A stretch of 7,117 nt of DNA from Halorhodospira sp. (lineage in GTDB: Bacteria; Pseudomonadota; Gammaproteobacteria; Nitrococcales; Halorhodospiraceae). The DNA is taken from the NCBI GenBank assembly GCA_007127935.1, contig SKYL01000057.1, forward strand, positions 1-7,117, given 5' to 3'. Shown one piece after another: positions 5,521 through 7,117 of the stretch (within the stretch, counting starts at the first letter, position 1; each line of letters begins with the position of its first letter). Below the pieces are notes generated by a model. It did no database searches and was not told the DNA's origin. It worked only from the letters and a program-made list of their open reading frames with translations. A program made the position numbers and the translations under genes.

Positions 5521-7117
5521 ATGAACGACAACACACGTATTCGGGAAATTCCGTACAACTACACCTCGTTCTCCGACCGGGAGATCGTAATCCGCTTCCT
5601 GGGCAAGGAGATCTGGGAGGTGGTCAACGAGTTGCGCGGGGAGCGGCGAACCGGCATCTCGGCCCGCATGCTGCTGGAGGTGTTGGGCGATCTGTGGGTG
5701 GTCACGCGCAATCCGTACATCCAAGACGACTTGCTGGACAACCGCAAGCGGCTGCGCGCCCTGGTGGACGCCATGAATCACCGCATCGACCAGATCGTCG
5801 CCCGCGCCGACGGCAACCACAAGGCGTTGCAGTTGGCCGAATCGGCCCGGGAGGCGGTGCGGCGCTTCGAGGCCGGGTTCGCGGCGGGGCGGCAGCAGCG
5901 CGCCCGCATCCGCCGCCGGCTGGCCAAGCACACCCGTCGTGACAACATCGCCTTCGACGGGCTGGCCCGGGTGGCCCACGCCACCGACGCCACCGACTGG
6001 CGCGTGGAACTCCCCTTCGTAGTCCTCACGCCGGACAGCGAGGCGGAGATCGCGCCCCTGGTGCAGGCCTGCATCGAGGAGGGGCTAACGGTGATCCCCC
6101 GGGGCGGCGGGACCGGCTACACCGGCGGCGCGGTGCCCCTCGACCCGGACTCGGCGGTACTCAACACCGAAAAGCTGGACGCTCTTTCCGCCGTCGAACA
6201 CCTCCCCCTGCCCGGCCGCTCCGAATCGGCCCCCACCATCCGGGTCGAGGCCGGCGTGGTCACGCGCCGGATCTCCGAGGCGGCCGAGGCCGCGGGCTAC
6301 GTCTTCGCCGTCGACCCCACCTCCCAGGACGCCTGCACCATCGGCGGCAACATCGCCATGAACGCCGGCGGCAAAAAGGCCGTCCTCTGGGGCACCACCT
6401 TGGACAACCTGGTCTCCTGGCGCATGGTCACGCCGGAGGCGAAGTGGATCGAGGTGGAGCGCATCGACCACAACCGGGGCAAGATCGACGCCCAGGAGAC
6501 GGTCCGTTTCCGCGTCACCCGCTACGGCGCCGACGGCCGCACGCCGGAGGGCGAACCCGAGGAGATGTGCTTCCCCGGCGCCAGCTTCCGCAAGATCGGC
6601 CTCGGCAAGGACGTCTCCGACAAATTCCTCGGCGGCCTGCCCGGCGTTCAGAAGGAGGGATGCGACGGCCTGATCACCTCCGCCCGCTTTCTCCTCCACC
6701 GGATGCCGGAGCACCAGCGCACGGTGGCCCTGGAGTTCTACGGCAATGACCTTCACCAGGCCGTTCCGGCGGTGGTGGAGATCCGCGACGACCTGCTGGC
6801 CGATGAGCATGTGGCCCTGGCCGGGCTGGAGCACCTGGACGAACGCTATATTCGGGCGGTGCGCTACAGTCCCAAGGCCAACCGGGGCGAGCAACCCAAG
6901 ATGCTGCTGGTGGCCGACTTGGCCGGTGACGACGAAGACGCGGTGCAGGCCGCCGCCTCGCGGATGGTCCGCCTGGCCAACCGGCGCGACGGCGAAGGCT
7001 TCATCGCCGTCTCCGCCGAGGCGCGCCGCCGCTTCTGGGCGGAGCGGGCGCGTACCGCCGCCATCGCCGCCCACACCAACGCCTTCAAGATCAACGAAGA
7101 CGTGGTGATCCCGCTGG
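5521..7117 (+). CDS. DUF3683-containing FAD-linked oxidase, N-terminal 532 residues
   Basis: The frame is open from ATG 5521 to the window edge. Residues 1-140 are the DUF3683 module: REIPYNYTSFSDREIVIRFL near the start, then RTGISARMLLEVLGDLWVV (43-61) and RNPYIQDDLLDN (63-74). It is followed by an FAD-binding type 4 (PCMH/VAO-like) domain with VIPRGGGTGYTGGAVP (191-206) and CTIGGNIAMNAGGKKAVLWG (272-291). The remainder enters the FAD-oxidase C-terminal domain, including LGKDVSDKFLGGLPGVQKEG (361-380) and the conserved AHTNAFKINEDVVIPL at the cut. Full-length members are about 1,250-1,300 residues and, as I recall, end in a ferredoxin-like 4Fe-4S part, so well over half is missing. Relatives of the D-lactate/2-hydroxyglutarate dehydrogenase type oxidise 2-hydroxy acids. 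The true substrate of the DUF3683 branch is not known to me. The conserved opening fits ATG 5521; no nearer start is better. Confidence 0.9.
   Translation, partial: MNDNTRIREIPYNYTSFSDREIVIRFLGKEIWEVVNELRGERRTGISARMLLEVLGDLWVVTRNPYIQDDLLDNRKRLRALVDAMNHRIDQIVARADGNHKALQLAESAREAVRRFEAGFAAGRQQRARIRRRLAKHTRRDNIAFDGLARVAHATDATDWRVELPFVVLTPDSEAEIAPLVQACIEEGLTVIPRGGGTGYTGGAVPLDPDSAVLNTEKLDALSAVEHLPLPGRSESAPTIRVEAGVVTRRISEAAEAAGYVFAVDPTSQDACTIGGNIAMNAGGKKAVLWGTTLDNLVSWRMVTPEAKWIEVERIDHNRGKIDAQETVRFRVTRYGADGRTPEGEPEEMCFPGASFRKIGLGKDVSDKFLGGLPGVQKEGCDGLITSARFLLHRMPEHQRTVALEFYGNDLHQAVPAVVEIRDDLLADEHVALAGLEHLDERYIRAVRYSPKANRGEQPKMLLVADLAGDDEDAVQAAASRMVRLANRRDGEGFIAVSAEARRRFWAERARTAAIAAHTNAFKINEDVVIPL

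Noticed and set aside
6085..7074. Minus-strand open frame of 329 codons opposite the flavoprotein gene
   Set aside because: The plus frame carries conserved DUF3683 and FAD-binding motifs throughout. The minus frame is a GC-rich shadow.

Overview
The window is GC-rich DNA with compact, strongly G/C-ending codon use. It looks like a chromosomal segment of a proteobacterium, most likely a gammaproteobacterium of the Ectothiorhodospiraceae/Chromatiales kind. That placement rests on gene content (a DUF3683 flavoprotein, DUF2452 and DUF985 proteins, an exported tandem rhodanese) and base composition only, so it is tentative.

Layout from left to right. Bases 1-80 hold the start of a minus-strand gene, probably a ribbon-helix-helix antitoxin, cut by the window edge. 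Bases 81-509 hold no intact gene. They contain candidate minus-strand promoters, what looks like a decayed and frameshifted coding remnant (about 178-360, minus), and a short AT-rich patch with an inverted repeat. Bases 510-1541 (+) encode an exported two-domain rhodanese-type sulfurtransferase. Bases 1604-2107 (-) encode a DUF985 cupin with an unusual cysteine cluster. Bases 2172-2681 (+) encode a DUF2452 protein. Bases 2666-5392 (-) encode a large three-domain lipid enzyme: an AMP-forming acyl ligase, an acyl carrier domain and a PlsC-type acyltransferase. Bases 5521 to the right edge (+) encode the first 532 residues of a DUF3683/FAD-linked oxidase.

The intact genes alternate strand one by one (-, +, -, +, -, +), so there is no visible operon and each gene must carry its own promoter. 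The DUF2452 gene and the ligase gene meet tail to tail and overlap by 16 bp. The ligase and the flavoprotein genes diverge from a 128-bp spacer holding a dispersed palindromic repeat. One arm of that repeat is duplicated as a 17-bp tandem, which supplies the probable ribosome-binding site, start codon and first codons of the ligase gene.

No phage, insertion sequence, CRISPR array, tRNA or rRNA was seen. The two most notable items are the ligase-carrier-acyltransferase fusion and the repeat that appears to have built the 5' end of its gene.
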